Below are positions 1 to 11,624 of a stretch of DNA of 64,000 nt, piece after piece. The translations under genes were made by a program, and so were the position numbers. Every line of letters begins with the position of its first letter. Within the stretch, counting starts at the first letter, position 1. Under the pieces are notes generated by a model. It was not told the DNA's origin. It saw nothing but the letters and a program-made list of their open reading frames with translations, and did not search any database. Origin of the DNA: Fomitopsis serialis (lineage: Eukaryota > Basidiomycota > Agaricomycetes > Polyporales > Fomitopsidaceae); assembly GCF_022376445.1 (NCBI RefSeq), contig NW_025954989.1, positions 248,001-312,000 on the forward strand, in the 5' to 3' direction.

Positions 1-243
1 AACACCAAGGTTCTCGCGGAATGTGCGCTCCGCTGCAGCCCTGGCCCTGGTGAAGCACGTACACCGCCGCTGTTGGAGGTGGGACCCTCAAGCACTGCTC
101 ATCGACCGTAACAATGTTGGGGATGAGACTGGCTACCACCCTGATACGCATCGGGACGGCGCGTGCTGGTATAAATCCTCAGAGCAAACAGGAGGAGAGT
201 CACCACTACAGACACAGAACTACCAGCGAAGCAAGGCATACCG
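1..243. other. Window edge and upstream region of the Zn2Cys6 gene
   Basis: No coding sequence is supported here. The stretch holds a TATA element at 170-176, about 70 bp before the first in-frame start of the transcription factor gene. Nothing else is recognised. Confidence 0.4.
170..176 (+). promoter_or_regulatory. TATA box of the Zn2Cys6 transcription factor gene
   Basis: TATAAAT lies 68 bp upstream of an ATG at 244, whose context (ccgATGgcg) is good for initiation. This supports 244 as the translation start, even though the reading frame from it does not run into the zinc cluster without a one-base shift. Confidence 0.45.
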
Positions 244-2223
244 ATGGCGTCGTCAAGTTCTTTGCAGCAACACTTGAAAGAGGCAAGGCTTGCCTCAGGT
301 GCCGGTACGCTCTTTTAATTCACCGCTCGCGATGACCCTAACGCGCCGTACTTGGTAGACGTCGGAAGATGGTGATTAGCTCATACATTTTTGCGTCATG
401 AGCATCATTTAACTCTTCCTTACATAGCGGTGCGATGGCATGCATCCTGCGTGTGGACAATGTACCAAAGCCGGTCGTGCCATTGACTGCGAATATTCGG
501 ACGGCAAGGGCCTGACAGCCAGCCAAATACTCGAGGAGCAAGTTTCGCAGCTGCAACTGCGTATAGCCGAATTGGAGAGCGTCAATGCGGCACCTCTTAC
601 TCTCTTTGACCCCTATGAGTCCTTCCGCAGGTCACAAGGGGGCGGCGCATTGCCCTCACAACAACGTAACCAGACATTGCACGCCTTGTGAGCTTGTTTT
701 CCCCAATTTGGACGGTATTGACGCAAGTGCTTAGGTTGCGCACCTTCTTCCACAACTCCTCTGCATTCGGGTTTTCCTCCACATCCCACGTTTCCTTCAA
801 CAGGTGGCTTCCCGCCGAGCACTGGCTACCCCAACCACGTCACCCTACTTCTCAATGCCATCTACCTCGCAGGGGCGCAGTTTTCCACTGATGCCCAACT
901 ACGCGCAGAACAGCCGACATTCCTCGCCACCGTGCTCAATCTTCTCACGCGTACACTGTCGGGCGGCGCGGACAATGCTACGATTATGTATGTTCTTCAG
1001 ACCGAAATCCTCCTGACATATTATTTCCTTGACAACAACCGCGGCATGGAGAGCATCTACCATTGGCGCGCAGCAACATCCATCGCCTTCGCCTGCAAGC
1101 TGCACCTCATTCGAAGCTCGCGGAGCTCGTCTGGCGGTCCTGCGAGTGGCGTGCAGTACCAACTCAGCGCTCCGGCGGATAGCCTTGAGGAGGGTGAACG
1201 CATCAATGCGTTCTGGCAAGTTCTCATCCTCGACAAGTGTCTGAGTATAACGCTCTCGTCGCCTTCTGCGTTTACGGAAGACGATGCCAAGGGCACGATC
1301 GTTGATTCACCATGGCCGATGGACGTCAGCGCGTACTTAAGTGTAGGCTTCCTGATCCTCGTGACAACGGCTGAGTTCCACTGCTGATTCCTTCACAGAA
1401 TCCTCTGCCTCCAGGCGCACGTGGTTCACGAACCATACAAGCCTACATGCAATCTCTGGGATCTCCCAATCGCGACCGGCACTACGTAGCCCTGCAGTCC
1501 AAAGCAGCTATATTATATGCTTACGCGGGCGATCTCGCGAAGACTTACAGCCCCAGTAAGCCTGCATCTCCGCCGTAGTTGCTGGGATGATATCGATGAG
1601 ACTTACCGTCCTGGCAGACGACTACACTAGCACAACACGTTTCACCTACCTTGACCGTGGCATCGACCAGTTGGCGCGCGACTTGCCTCCACTGGCGGGC
1701 GTAGACACGTCGCGGCCTGACATTCTCCGGAAGCTGCTTAATATCCATCTGATCGTCTACTGCGCCACGCTGCAGCTCAACAAGCCCATAGACCACGCCG
1801 GAGTGATGTATCAAGGCAAATCCTGGACCACCGCGCTCAACGCCGTCATTGTGCTGCAACAAGTCAACCTTGGTGCCATCAAGTACATGGAGCCAAGTGC
1901 TGCCGTACGTAGAATTCCTCGTCATACCTATGTATACGGGAAAGAAATCTATTGACTGACCTTCCCCTACAGTACGTCCTTACGTTCGCCGCGGAAATCA
2001 TTGTACGCGGTATCATGACCCTCAAGTCCCAGAACGCGATCGACTCGTCCAACCAGGCCGCTCTGCTCGCCCCTCTCAGTCAGATACTGTCTGCTATGGA
2101 TTGGTGGGGTATCACTTCACCTCTTTTCAGTATGTCCTTCTATCACTCGCCTGTACTTCTGGGGCTGACACCTCTTTAGGACAGCAGCGGGTGCTCGTTC
2201 AAACTATGCTCACCCAGATCTAG
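244..2223 (+). pseudogene. Zn2Cys6 fungal transcription factor with apparent frameshifts
   Basis: This is a fungal binuclear zinc-cluster regulator, expected to bind DNA in the nucleus. The cluster is assembled across three exons: exon 1 to 304, a 13-nt exon at 359-371, and an exon from 428. Spliced, it reads CLRCRRRKMRCDG then MHPACGQCTKAGRAIDC, which fits the C-x2-C-x6-C-x6-C-x2-C-x8-C pattern. A linker/dimerisation helix follows (ILEEQVSQLQLRIAELE), then the fungal-specific middle homology region to a stop at 2221-2223. Further introns are read at 688-734, 1343-1398, about 1553-1615, about 1907-1971 and 2130-2179. Three frame breaks remain: near 278 (start frame to zinc cluster), near 772 and near 793. 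Each would be cured by one extra base in an A or T run. The rest of the gene is intact, so this is either a recent pseudogene or sequencing error. The family is certain; functionality is not. Confidence 0.6.
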
Positions 2224-2701
2224 TGCATCCTTCCCCTGTCATCCATTGCACTCATTCGGAAGTCTCATGTTACAATCAGGATATGACTATTTATTCGCTA
2301 TCAATTCGTCATGCTGTGTAAATTATTATATTGTTCGCTACCACCAGTAGGCCAGGACGCTGAACGGCTCATCTCCCCTGCATATTTATGACGCACATGC
2401 ACATTATATTATGTCTTCTCTTCTAGATTGCATTTGCGATTCGTCCGGCTTGTTCGCAAGCAATCAACAAAGGATCATAGGCCGTCGCCAGTTGAAACCG
2501 ATTTGACGATCTGACATGAGACGATCAATAATAAATAGCGCGCGCAAGTGTGTCACACAATTGCTTCCCGGAATGAGCGGTCTACATGTGCGACTCAGAA
2601 TCTGTAGCGTTGTGAAGACTACAATCACGCAAGTATACCACGCACTATAAGAGACACTGCCATGGTACAAGTCGATGTAAAGCCGTACAATACCACCGCC
2701 C
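2224..2701. other. Convergent intergenic region
   Basis: This AT-richer stretch lies between the 3' ends of the Zn2Cys6 gene (+) and the hypothetical gene (-). It presumably holds both 3' UTRs. No gene, RNA or repeat was recognised. Confidence 0.4.
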
Positions 2702-4809
2702 CTATGCTCTCAGCTTCGTCAAAAAAGTACGCAGAGGTACTGGCATACGACTCTTTGTTGGCAAAGACCCCCGCTTCGTGGCCACATTCTCCGCATCAGC
2801 TTTTGAGACGTGCATCGATGCCGCCTTCATCAGCCGCCGGGGCTTCCCAATGTCGCCGACAGCAATGCTCTTGCGGGCAGGCTGTTCAGCGTGAACCGCC
2901 GTCGAGCTGCGTTTTGCGGGCAGGCTCTGACGGGCATTCAAGGATCGCAGGGGCCCACGTCGTTCATCCGTGAGAATGGCGGGCGTTGGCGTTTCAGGGG
3001 TGGTCATGTCGGTCGTATGGCGAGCCATGGCGCGGAGCGCAGGGTGTCGTGGCCAGCTAGGTTCGTTCTCCTTCGTTGGCGAGTTGTCTGGAGATCCACG
3101 CGCCGGAGGCGCGTAGCTGCGTCGAGCGAGCGAACTGCGAGGGGCAGAGACTGGTGGGACCGAGCCTGAGCGTGGCCTCGCCATGTCTTCCTTTTGACCG
3201 CCCTCCTCTGTATGATCGACGCACTCCGGGACCATGGAGAAACGGACGCTCTTCTTGCCTTTCAGGATCCCTCGGACAGGGCGCATACTCGCCGTGCTCA
3301 AGGGGCGCGATTCTACTAGCACGGACTGGTGGCACGCGGCGCACGAGGGGAGGTTGCCCGCTGGCGTCTCGAACGGGATCGGCTCCTGCTCTGCTTGATC
3401 TTCCTCTGGCTCCATAGCTTGCGCCGGCAGCGAGGAGGCTGTGCGTGGCGTGGGCGAGGTCTCGATTATGACCGTCTTCCTCCTATGTTTCTTCGCGTCC
3501 ACATCCGGTGGTGGCGGCGGCGTCACCGGCGATCGCACTTCTGTGATGTCGACCAGGGTGACCGACATATCCCACGAGTTGGATGCGGGGAGGCAGGAGA
3601 AGGCGTTTTGATAGAAGCGTATTCAAACAGTTGAGGTATCTGGTCGGCGTGTTGTTCAACGAACTCTTGCGGGCCGGCCCAGTCGTCTTCCACGGGGGAC
3701 ATAAGCGCCTGTTTGCCGGCCACAACACACGAGTGGCTTTCGGGTTCTGCCGAAGTGGGCGACAATGGAGAGTAAGGCATCTCAGGCAATCGCGAATACA
3801 AGTCCGCACAAATGACGTGGATGTCCATTGAAGACTTTGTGGGCTCGCTGTCCAACCCTTCGAAAGACGGTCTTGATGACGACGGAGAACCTAGGAATGG
3901 AGACGGTATGTCTGGATACGATGAGGCCTGCGTAACGAGACAGGTTGATGGGGGCACAGTATTGGAGGTAGCATCTTCTTGCCTCTGCGAAGGGCCAAAG
4001 GGGGGATGCGAGGCTTTGAGAGGACTCCAGCGAAAGTGGAACAATAGCCGTGGAGTTCGAAACCATGATGGTCGGGACAGCGTGCTTGGGCTCGGCGCCA
4101 GAGCCGTGCAGGCCCTCGTCTTGCATCCCATCGACTTCAATTGGATCGTGGGACGGCTGACCTCATTAGTAGGTTCAGCTTCCTCCTTCTTGTCGTTATT
4201 GATGTTGTCCTCTATTTCAGCGTCCTCGTCCTCATCGGAGCTTACTTCGAAGGTATGAGACTCTGAGGAGCCACTGTACCTCAACGCCCACCCGGACGGG
4301 CGTCGGAAGCATCTCGGTGACACAAGGGAGCCCTCAGGTATCCAGACGGGTTCCGAAGGTGGCACAGACTCCTTTGCTGGCAATTCGACATCAGGAGGGG
4401 GGCTGCATGAAACAGTTGACTGACAGGCTGATTCGTCAGTGATGATTCACGCAGAGTGTCAAGGACGCACCCTCCACAAGTCAATGCAGATGGTCTCCTC
4501 CATCGTGAAACGCAACCGTGGACGAGTAGGAATCGTGATGATAGAACCATCTGTTGAGGCCGTATCGCCGGCTCGACTGCTGGCGTCGAATACATTCAAG
4601 TACAGAGGAGGTGCAGCGTCGCAGGGGAAAGGAGGGACGTTGTGAAAGGAAAGTGATTCAACCGTGCAGGACGGCAGGAGGAGTGGGTACGATCTAAGGT
4701 CCTCGTAGGTGCGGCTGTTCAAGACACGCATCAAGTAGACAGAAGACGATGAGCCATGTGTCGACAAAGTGCACCCATGGTTGGGGGCTTTCGCCGGAGG
4801 TGCAGACAT
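2702..4809 (-). CDS. Hypothetical disordered protein with PP1-docking-like motif
   Basis: I do not recognise the family. The start is the ATG at 4809 (MSAPPAKAPNHGC). Coding continues to about 4462, then from about 4393 to 3580, then from about 3544 to the stop at 2702. The last intron would be only about 35 bp as read, so its borders are uncertain and a one-base indel is an alternative. The N-terminal third is the only part that looks folded, with alternating hydrophobic residues. The middle has an acidic stretch (SSDEDEDAEIEDN). The C-terminal half is rich in Ser, Pro, Arg and Lys. It contains RGILKGKKSVRFS, which fits the [RK]-x-[VI]-x-F docking motif of protein phosphatase 1, followed by many SP/TP sites. 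A phosphorylated PP1 regulatory or scaffold protein is a guess only. Confidence 0.6.
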
Positions 4810-6112
4810 CTTGAGAAGTGCAACAACTCTAGGAAGGCACCACAGCTAGCCCAAGGCGAAGACGAACACAGGGCTGCATGAGGCTGTCTTGACGATATCA
4901 GGGATGAGAGGCTGACCGGCAGAGTCGGGCGCACACAACGGTTGGCCCGCCTCCCGAGCGATCGCTGCCATACGCACATCTGCAGTCAAAGCTCATATGA
5001 ACAGAGAGACGATAACTCACGGTGTATTCTCAGCTGTAGGGAGACGTGTCATAACTGTCCACGGCGCACTCATGTCCATGGTCAGACTGCGTGCCCTCCA
5101 CGTTGTGCGCCGTCTTCTCAGGCGCACGATACATACATGAATGGACCATTGCGGTGTTCCGGGGTTTATGCCGAGTTTATGCTCGCGGTCTGGAGGCTGT
5201 GATCGGTAGTCAGGTCTGGTCGAGACGATGATGTGATCTTCAGCACCGCCCGGGGGAGCGGGCGGCAGTCAAGCAGAGGTGAAGAAATGGGTTTGGAAGC
5301 GCTCGCACCTGGCTCGCACATCCGGAACGACCACGACGACGAGTACGGGCGCGGTGACGACGGCTCTCCCGCCGCTGTTTCGACACTACTCTGCTCCTTT
5401 CCCCTCCTTCTCATCATACCCATCTCTATTCCTTTGGTCTAGGAACCCAAATCTACGTCCCGGTGGAGGCTCTCGACGTCTAGGCTATCCTTGTCACCCG
5501 GTCTCTACTGCTTAATCCTATCTTTATTCTTACCTTTGTTTCGACCATCATAACCCATCCATCTGACCCGAAGGAGAACGTGCAAAGCGGGCCCTCCAAG
5601 TGCTGGTACGTGCGTGCTACTTACATCTTCAACCTCACATAGGATGAGAACATCATTATTTGCACGTCAGTCTGAGCGCCCTCGGTCGCGTTGGATGACA
5701 ATTCGCATCTCTGACTTTTCTTCGCTCGTTATATTCACATATTGAAAGATGAATTCTGACCGAGATCTTTTTAGAACCGAACGTCGACTTGCTAGCCAGT
5801 AACGACGTGTATACACGACGTACAGGATTCGTCTGTTCACTGTAGGTGAGTCTCATGCAACTCACTCCTTGGGGGTTGTCGTGGGTTATGACTATGGTCG
5901 CCTATCACCAGTGTACTTAGAGCGCCGTAGTCTGCACAGATAGGAGGTGCGAGATGCGCTGCGCTCATCTGCGGAATGAGTGGTTCATCGGTTCCCAACC
6001 TGATGAATTGTACTTTATTCCCATGTTCATCATTCACGACCACTTCCCAATACATCCAGTGGACAGTTCTGAACACACGTCTGGTGCAGGTGATCATCGC
6101 TAGTTGTTCGCA
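4810..6112. other. Divergent intergenic region
   Basis: About 1.3 kb lies between the hypothetical gene (-) and the ELMO gene (+). It presumably contains both promoters. The open frames here are short and have no recognisable motif. No RNA gene or repeat was seen. Confidence 0.35.
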
Positions 6113-9078
6113 ATGGCGACGAACGGAGAAGCAGCACCAAAGGCGGCTGGCACGTCCAACACCAACGGAAACGCCCCTCAATCGAAGAGCGGTCTCGTTC
6201 CCACTAACAATGTTACCATCAAGGACGGCATGACCGTCCGTACGCGCATTGAGCCCACTCTTCCTGTGGACGATGTCATCCGCCAGCTCTGCGTCAGTCT
6301 GCAAATTTCGGAGAGACCGACTATGTTTGCTTTGAGAGACGAGAGCGGCGAGCTGGTGACGAATGGCAATCTTAGGAAGAAGATCAAGGGGAAAGTGAAT
6401 CTCAAGTACGTCGTCGTCCGGCTGGCCGTGGAAGGGAGTCGCTGACTGTGTGTTAGGTTGGTGAACGCCCCAGCCATCGAAGCGGCCGAGATAGTGGAAC
6501 GGCTCATGGTTAGAGATGCAAAGCTGGGACTAGCGCTGACGTCTTTGCGAAAGTACATAAAGGTAGAGCCACATGACCTCCGTCTTGGGAGTGTCTCATT
6601 CATGAATGGATAGGAAGAGCAATTCGCCGATGAATTCCTGAACAGGGATGGTTTGGGCGAGTTGATTTCAGTCATCAACAGTACACACGGAAATCAGCTA
6701 GCGGTACGATTATGACCTGCCTATCCATACCGTAGAGCTGACAGGGCAACTTTAGTACGCCCTGACAGCGATGCAAAACCTGATGGAGCTGGACCATGGC
6801 TGGGACTCGCTCGACGAGACCTTCATACTCAAGATCGTCCAAATCATCTCCTCCAAACAATCCCTCATCAACGTGTGCAGGCCCGCGACCGCCATCCTGA
6901 AGAAGCTCGTTGAGGCTTCGCCCGCCAGCGGGCCGACTGCGCATCTCGCCAGTAGCAGTAAGGGACTGCCTGCACCACCTCCAGGATCGATATATAGGTA
7001 CGGCTTTGATGCCGTCTTCGAGCAGATGCGCAAGGAGCCGCGGTTACTCGAGACCGTTGTCGACCGCCTGGGGAGTGCAGACACGACCATGGCGCTATAT
7101 AGGTTTGTGTATACACTAACATAAAATGGACCGTCCACTGAATGCGGCTTCCCTCGTCAGCATGATGCTGATCAATTCCCTCCTGGCGAATGCGACAGAG
7201 GTGCATTGGGACGAGTTCACCTCAGCTCTCGAACGGCTGAACGTGCGCAAGGCGGTCATCGTACGTGCGCACCCTCTGCCTCCAACCGCCAAACTGACGA
7301 AGTTCTTGAAACAGCGTCTAATGTCGTCACACACCATCGAAGACCTCACCTCCTGCATCCTCGACTTCCAAGCCAACATGATGCGCGTCACGGACAGGAT
7401 GAAGACGACACCGGTCTGGCCAGACACCGAGGACTCGCACGCCGCTGCGCTGAAGTACATATGGACGAGCAGCAAGGTCGACGAGGAGGTCATCAACGTC
7501 GACATATACAAATGGCGGAAGATTGGGCTGGATAGCGAGGATATCTCACAGGAGTTCCATGAGGTTGGCTTGCTTGGATTGCAATGTCTGGTAAGCGTTT
7601 CAGTCATGTATGTAGGAGCTTGGGGAACTGACGCGGATGCCCGTCAGAGACACTTTGTAGCGAAGGATCCCGACTACTGGACAAAGGTGAGTTGTGAATG
7701 GTGTCTTCATAATATACTCGGCGTTGAGGCGTCTCCAGGTCGTACAAGAGCAGCTGAGCCGCCCAGAGGAGCGAAGATGCCCGATCGCTAAAGCGTCAAA
7801 CGAGGTGACCGATTTGCTTTCGGAACATTGGGCGATCTACGCGCCGGGGTGTACGTACTCCGTCGTTTCGGAGTTCTTAACATCGGCTTACCGCCATCAT
7901 AGACTCGACTTCAACGACCTTTCAGCCCTTCTTCCTCAACTTCTACAGGGTCCATGCACTGGCTACGCAGTTCTTCCTCCGCATGTGGAACGAGAGCGGC
8001 GCCTCTCGGGGCGACTTCCCTCGGCTCATAGCGCTCGCTCGTAGCCAGTACGTACACCCCTCATACAGCCGGAAAGCAGCTGATGTGCGCCTCGCTGCAG
8101 AGTAAAGGTAGCGCTCCGGCGGGAGAACGAGCGGCCATGGCACGAGGTCGAACAGGACTTCCTCGAGAGCGAGTACCGCGCCGTCCGCGACCGACAGATG
8201 AAGGAGCTCGAGATGGAGGATGACATCATGGCGAAGGTGCCCATGCGGTGAGTTCTGTCGCTACGTGGGTGCCGCCGCCTCCCGAGCTCACGCTTCGTAC
8301 GCACAGCAACCTCCGGGCGAAACTGTACAAGGAGTCGGCGGAGTTCGTGAGGCAGCAGCGGATGCACTGTCTCTTCGAGGGCGCGTGGTTCATGAACGGC
8401 ATGCCGGTGATGTCGGCCGGACCGCGCGAGACGATCCGCCGCCCGACGCTGCCGTGGCGGTTCATGCGGCTTGTGCGCGTTCCCCCTCCCCGTCTGACCC
8501 CGCTGCTCACCGTGCATCACAGGACAACAGCCTCAAGTACCTGCACTACGTCGACAGCCAGGTGAAGTTCTACGTGCGGAAGGGGTTCGAGGACCTGCCG
8601 GACCGGATCGACCTCGCGACGGTGAGCGAGGTCGCGACGGGGACGTGCGTGCCGTACGGGAACCAGCTGCGCGACGTGGACATGGCCGCGATGCCCGCGT
8701 CGCCCCTCGCCGCGTCGCCGCTGTCGTTCTCGCTCCTGACCGCGGGCGGGACGGCGCTCGCGGACCAGATCGCGACGGACCTCGCGCGCTGGGCGGACTG
8801 GACGGACGGCCTGAACATGCTCCGGCGCGACGGCGCGCACGTCGCGTCGCGCGAGACGGAGAACTTCATCCAGTCCCTGACGGAGATCGGGCTCAAGATC
8901 AAGCTGCTCGGTGAGTGCCGCTTCGATGGGGTCGGGCGCGCAGTGCTGACTGCGGGCGGGCGGGCGTGCAGATCTGACGGGGGAGAAGGTGGACATTCCG
9001 AGCGGCCTCGCGATGGGGAACCCGCCGGGCAACTGCGATTTCTTCTTTTCTGACCTGACATACGATACGCAAGGCTGA
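6113..9078 (+). CDS. ELMO/CED-12 family protein
   Basis: This is a homologue of animal ELMO, the partner of DOCK-type GEFs that activates Rac-like GTPases in actin control. The start is the ATG at 6113 (MATNGEAAPKAAG) and the stop is TGA 9076-9078, with about a dozen short exons; the first intron is 6406-6456. The N-terminal part, from VTIKDGMTVRTRIEPTLP, matches the ubiquitin-like/RBD start of ELMO. Helical armadillo-type repeats follow (ALTAMQNLMELDHGWDSLD). The ELMO domain spans roughly 7640-8050 (PIAKASNEVTDLLSEHW, then FQPFFLNFYRVHALATQFF). The C-terminal region from about 8100 starts with ALRRENERPWHEVEQDF and continues as a PH domain (EGAWFMNGMPVM to QVKFYVRKGFEDL). GC content is highest in the last exons. 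No DOCK partner lies in the window. Domain order agrees with the family; internal splice sites are approximate. Confidence 0.88.
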
Positions 9079-9415
9079 GGCGCACTAATAATGACTTACC
9101 CCGACCGCCGTCGCCCGACATACCCGACATGTATGCCACGCACACGCTGCTGGGGTTCTGCTGGCTGACACTGATCTGCTTCGTTTGTATATCTTATGGT
9201 AGTATATACGCGTCAATTGTATTCGTTCAAAGCTCTGTGGTTCTGTGCGTCTCTGGGTTGGTGGCGGGACGGATGGTCTTTCTCGACTGGCGCAGCGTGA
9301 AATACATACATGGGGAGGAGCGGGGGGACACACCGAAAACACACTGCGCGACAGCAATGGGTACCCACCACATCACTGCAACACGAACAACGACGGTACA
9401 CACAGAATCGGATGC
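9079..9415. other. Convergent intergenic region
   Basis: This short stretch lies between the 3' ends of the ELMO gene and the first DUF1772 gene. It holds probable 3' UTRs only; nothing else was recognised. Confidence 0.4.
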
Positions 9416-9988
9416 TCAGGCGAAGTAGCCGCCAAGCGCAAGCAGGCCTACCAGGAATCCAGCAGCAGGGCCGAAGGACCTTACCAAGTTCAAGCCCCTC
9501 CACTTCCACAGCAACGACACCACACGGGCCTCGTCCGCCGAGTCCCCCGCCGCGTCCTTCCCGACCCCCTCCGACTCAGCCACCGCCAATAGCGCCTTGT
9601 TCGTCGGCATCATGCTCACGAGTGTGTAGGGCACGACCGAGAGCGTGAGCACGCCCGCGGCGAGGTACGCGTACCCCTCCCGCGGGCTCGCCGCGGCGGA
9701 CTGGTACGCGAGGTAGAGGTGGGCGAGGGCGGCGAGGACGGCGGTGGCGGGGGCGATGCGCGCGCCGGTCCTGTAGAGCGTGGCGAATTGCCGGGCGGCG
9801 AGGGCGGGCGGGGCGAGGGACAGGGGCGGGATGGACACGAGGGAGGAGGAGGACATGAAGCCTGGCGGGGCGCGCGGTCAGCGGGTGTGGGCGGGAGGAC
9901 CGGGTTACTCACCTGCGAGGTAGCCGGACGCGCCGATCCCGACGAGCTGGGCGATGCGCACGCTTGTGAGGCCGGCGGGGGAGGTCAT
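9416..9988 (-). CDS. DUF1772 (anthrone-oxygenase-like) membrane protein, copy 1
   Basis: This is a small multi-pass protein of the DUF1772 family, which includes fungal anthrone oxygenases. Most mushroom members have no assigned role. Exon 1 starts at the ATG at 9988 (MTSPAGLTSVRIAQLVGIG), ends near 9912 in SGYLAG, and a roughly 50-bp intron leads to an exon ending at 9416. Four hydrophobic segments are visible: around SVRIAQLVGIGASGYL, AVLAALAHLYLAYQ, LAAGVLTLSVVPYTLVSM and the C-terminal AAGFLVGLLALGGYFA. The motif PYTLVSMMPTNKAL is typical of the family. The next gene is a tandem paralogue in the same orientation. The substrate is unknown and no polyketide cluster is nearby, so a secondary-metabolism role is not supported. 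Confidence 0.75.
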
Positions 9989-10208
9989 GGTGGCGATGAA
10001 GACTCAGGGGCGGGGTAGGCCTAGGGGTGGTTTCTGTTGTGCATATTGCATGATGCCGACTCACCTTACATAGGCTATCAGTTCTGCGCAGCAGCAAGCA
10101 CCACTACGGACTGACAGCTGACGTGCTGACGACGGCGTACGGCACGGCGGTAAGGGGCATCAGTCCGGAGGGCAGAGGGGACGCAGTTCATTACAAGGGT
10201 GATACAAG

Positions 10209-10820
10209 TCAAAGAGCAAGGGACGGCGAGTATGATAACGCAAGCAAACCACGCTGCTCAGGCGAAGTAGCCCCGAGCGCAAGCAACCCCAGCACAAGCC
10301 CAGTCGTAGGCCCCAGAGACCTCACCAGGTTCAGCCGCCACCACCTTTGGAGCAACGACTTCACACGGGCGTCCTCCACCGTCGCCTCCTTACTCTCGGC
10401 CAGCGCCTCCAGCTCGTGATTCGTCGGCATCATGGTCAGGAGCGTGTACGGGGCTATCGCAAGCGTGCAGGTGCCTGCGGCGAGGTATGCGTACCCCTCC
10501 GAGGGGCTGATGTAGTGGCCAGAGTTGTAGCCGAGGTAGAGGTAGGCAAGGAAGGCGACGCCGGCGGTGGCGGGCGCGATGCGTGCGCCGGTGTGGTAGA
10601 GCTTGGCCCACTGCTTCGTCGCGACGTCGGGCGGGGCGAGGAGCAGCGGCGGGACGCCCACGATGGAGCATGAAGAGATGAAGCCTAGCATGGCATGGCA
10701 TAGTGAGCGGACGGACGCGCGTGGAAACGAGAGCTGCTTCGTACCAGACAGATAGCCTGACGCGCCGATCCCGACGAGCTGGGCAATACGCACTGCGGGG
10801 AAGCCGGCGAGAAACTTCAT
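10209..10820 (-). CDS. DUF1772 membrane protein, copy 2, altered C-terminus
   Basis: This is a tandem paralogue of the gene at 9416-9988. The start is ATG 10820 (MKFLAGFPAVRIAQLVGIG). One intron runs from about 10740 to 10683, with the splice in SGYLSG/FISS, the same position as in copy 1. Shared blocks include TGARIAPATA, EGYAYLAAG, PYTLLTMMPTN and LNLVRSLGP. Copy 1 ends GLLALGGYFA-stop. Copy 2 has one base fewer at the matching place (near 10273), so it reads GLLALGATSPEQRG and runs on about 16 residues. A TATATATA element lies about 85 bp upstream. The extension is either a real frame drift after duplication or a sequence error in a G run. Confidence 0.72.
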   Translation of the reverse strand: MKFLAGFPAVRIAQLVGIGASGYLSGTKQLSFPRASVRSLCHAMLGFISSCSIVGVPPLLLAPPDVATKQWAKLYHTGARIAPATAGVAFLAYLYLGYNSGHYISPSEGYAYLAAGTCTLAIAPYTLLTMMPTNHELEALAESKEATVEDARVKSLLQRWWRLNLVRSLGPTTGLVLGLLALGATSPEQRGLLALSYSPSLAL

Positions 10821-10902
10821 GGCGACGGCGTAGTGGCACGGACGATGGACAATGTTGTCCGGTGGTGTTCGTTGTGCAGACTTGATACAACCCCCTCACC
10901 GT

Positions 10903-10912
10903 ATATATATGC
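10903..10912 (-). promoter_or_regulatory. TATA box of DUF1772 copy 2
   Basis: An alternating TATATATA run lies about 85 bp before the ATG at 10820, at a usual distance for a fungal TATA element plus a short leader. Confidence 0.4.
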
Positions 10913-10920
10913 GGTCAGTC

Positions 10921-11624
10921 CTTGCCATCACTCACTGACAGCTGACGGCAGTGCGCGGCACAGTCCAGGCATGCCGGTCTTGAAATGGGTCGTGCGCGGC
11001 CGGGCGAGATTCTGGCTAAGTTCTGGCGGCATCGTCATGTGGGCGGCGGACGCAAGGGATCCTGGCACAACACACGATGCTGCTCCGCTCAGGGCCCTCT
11101 GCCAGGTCGTCGAGCCCACCGTGATGATGGAAAGAGGACGAACCGCATCGGCCAGCCACAGGCGCGGAAATCGGGGCGCGAGATCTCATCTTTAGCGAGC
11201 TTCGCGCTGCTTCGACGTCTTGTCGACACAATACTCCATCCAGTGTGCCGTTGAAAAGACAGGCCGCGCATCTCCCATTAAAGTTAATGTTCAACAGTCT
11301 GTCGACACGGTTCAGTTCGTCTATGATACATAAGTAATGCAGTTGGATGCAATGTCCCTCGGGCCCGGGGACAACAACGTCAGAAAATGCAGTTGATGCA
11401 AGGAAAGCAATGCGATGGGTACATGCGGGGGTCGTCGTGGAGTAGATGCCGGGATATAGATGCAATGCAGCGTCAGTCTTCAGAAGGAGCGGGGGTTGAA
11501 CCCGGTGGATGGTGCTGGAAACAATAGGCAGTCCAACCTAGGTGTGGTCGTCGTCGTCACGTCGTCGGCGGGGGTCGGGGCGGGAGAGGCAGAGGGTAAT
11601 GACAGGTGGAGAGGTGGGCGGGGA
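10921..11624. other. Intergenic region
   Basis: This region lies upstream of DUF1772 copy 2 and downstream of the MTHFR gene. A GGGTTGAACCC motif near 11490 looks like a tRNA T-arm, but no matching acceptor or D arm could be found. No gene is called. Confidence 0.35.

Noticed and set aside
5..19. 15-mer CCAAGGTTCTCGCGG at the window start, repeated at 63005-63019 inside lipase B
   Set aside because: Translation around position 1-40 gives no lipase sequence, and the flanks differ, so this is probably chance.
11480..11520. GGGTTGAACCC resembling a tRNA T arm
   Set aside because: Neither strand offers a matching 7-bp acceptor stem or a D arm at the right distance.
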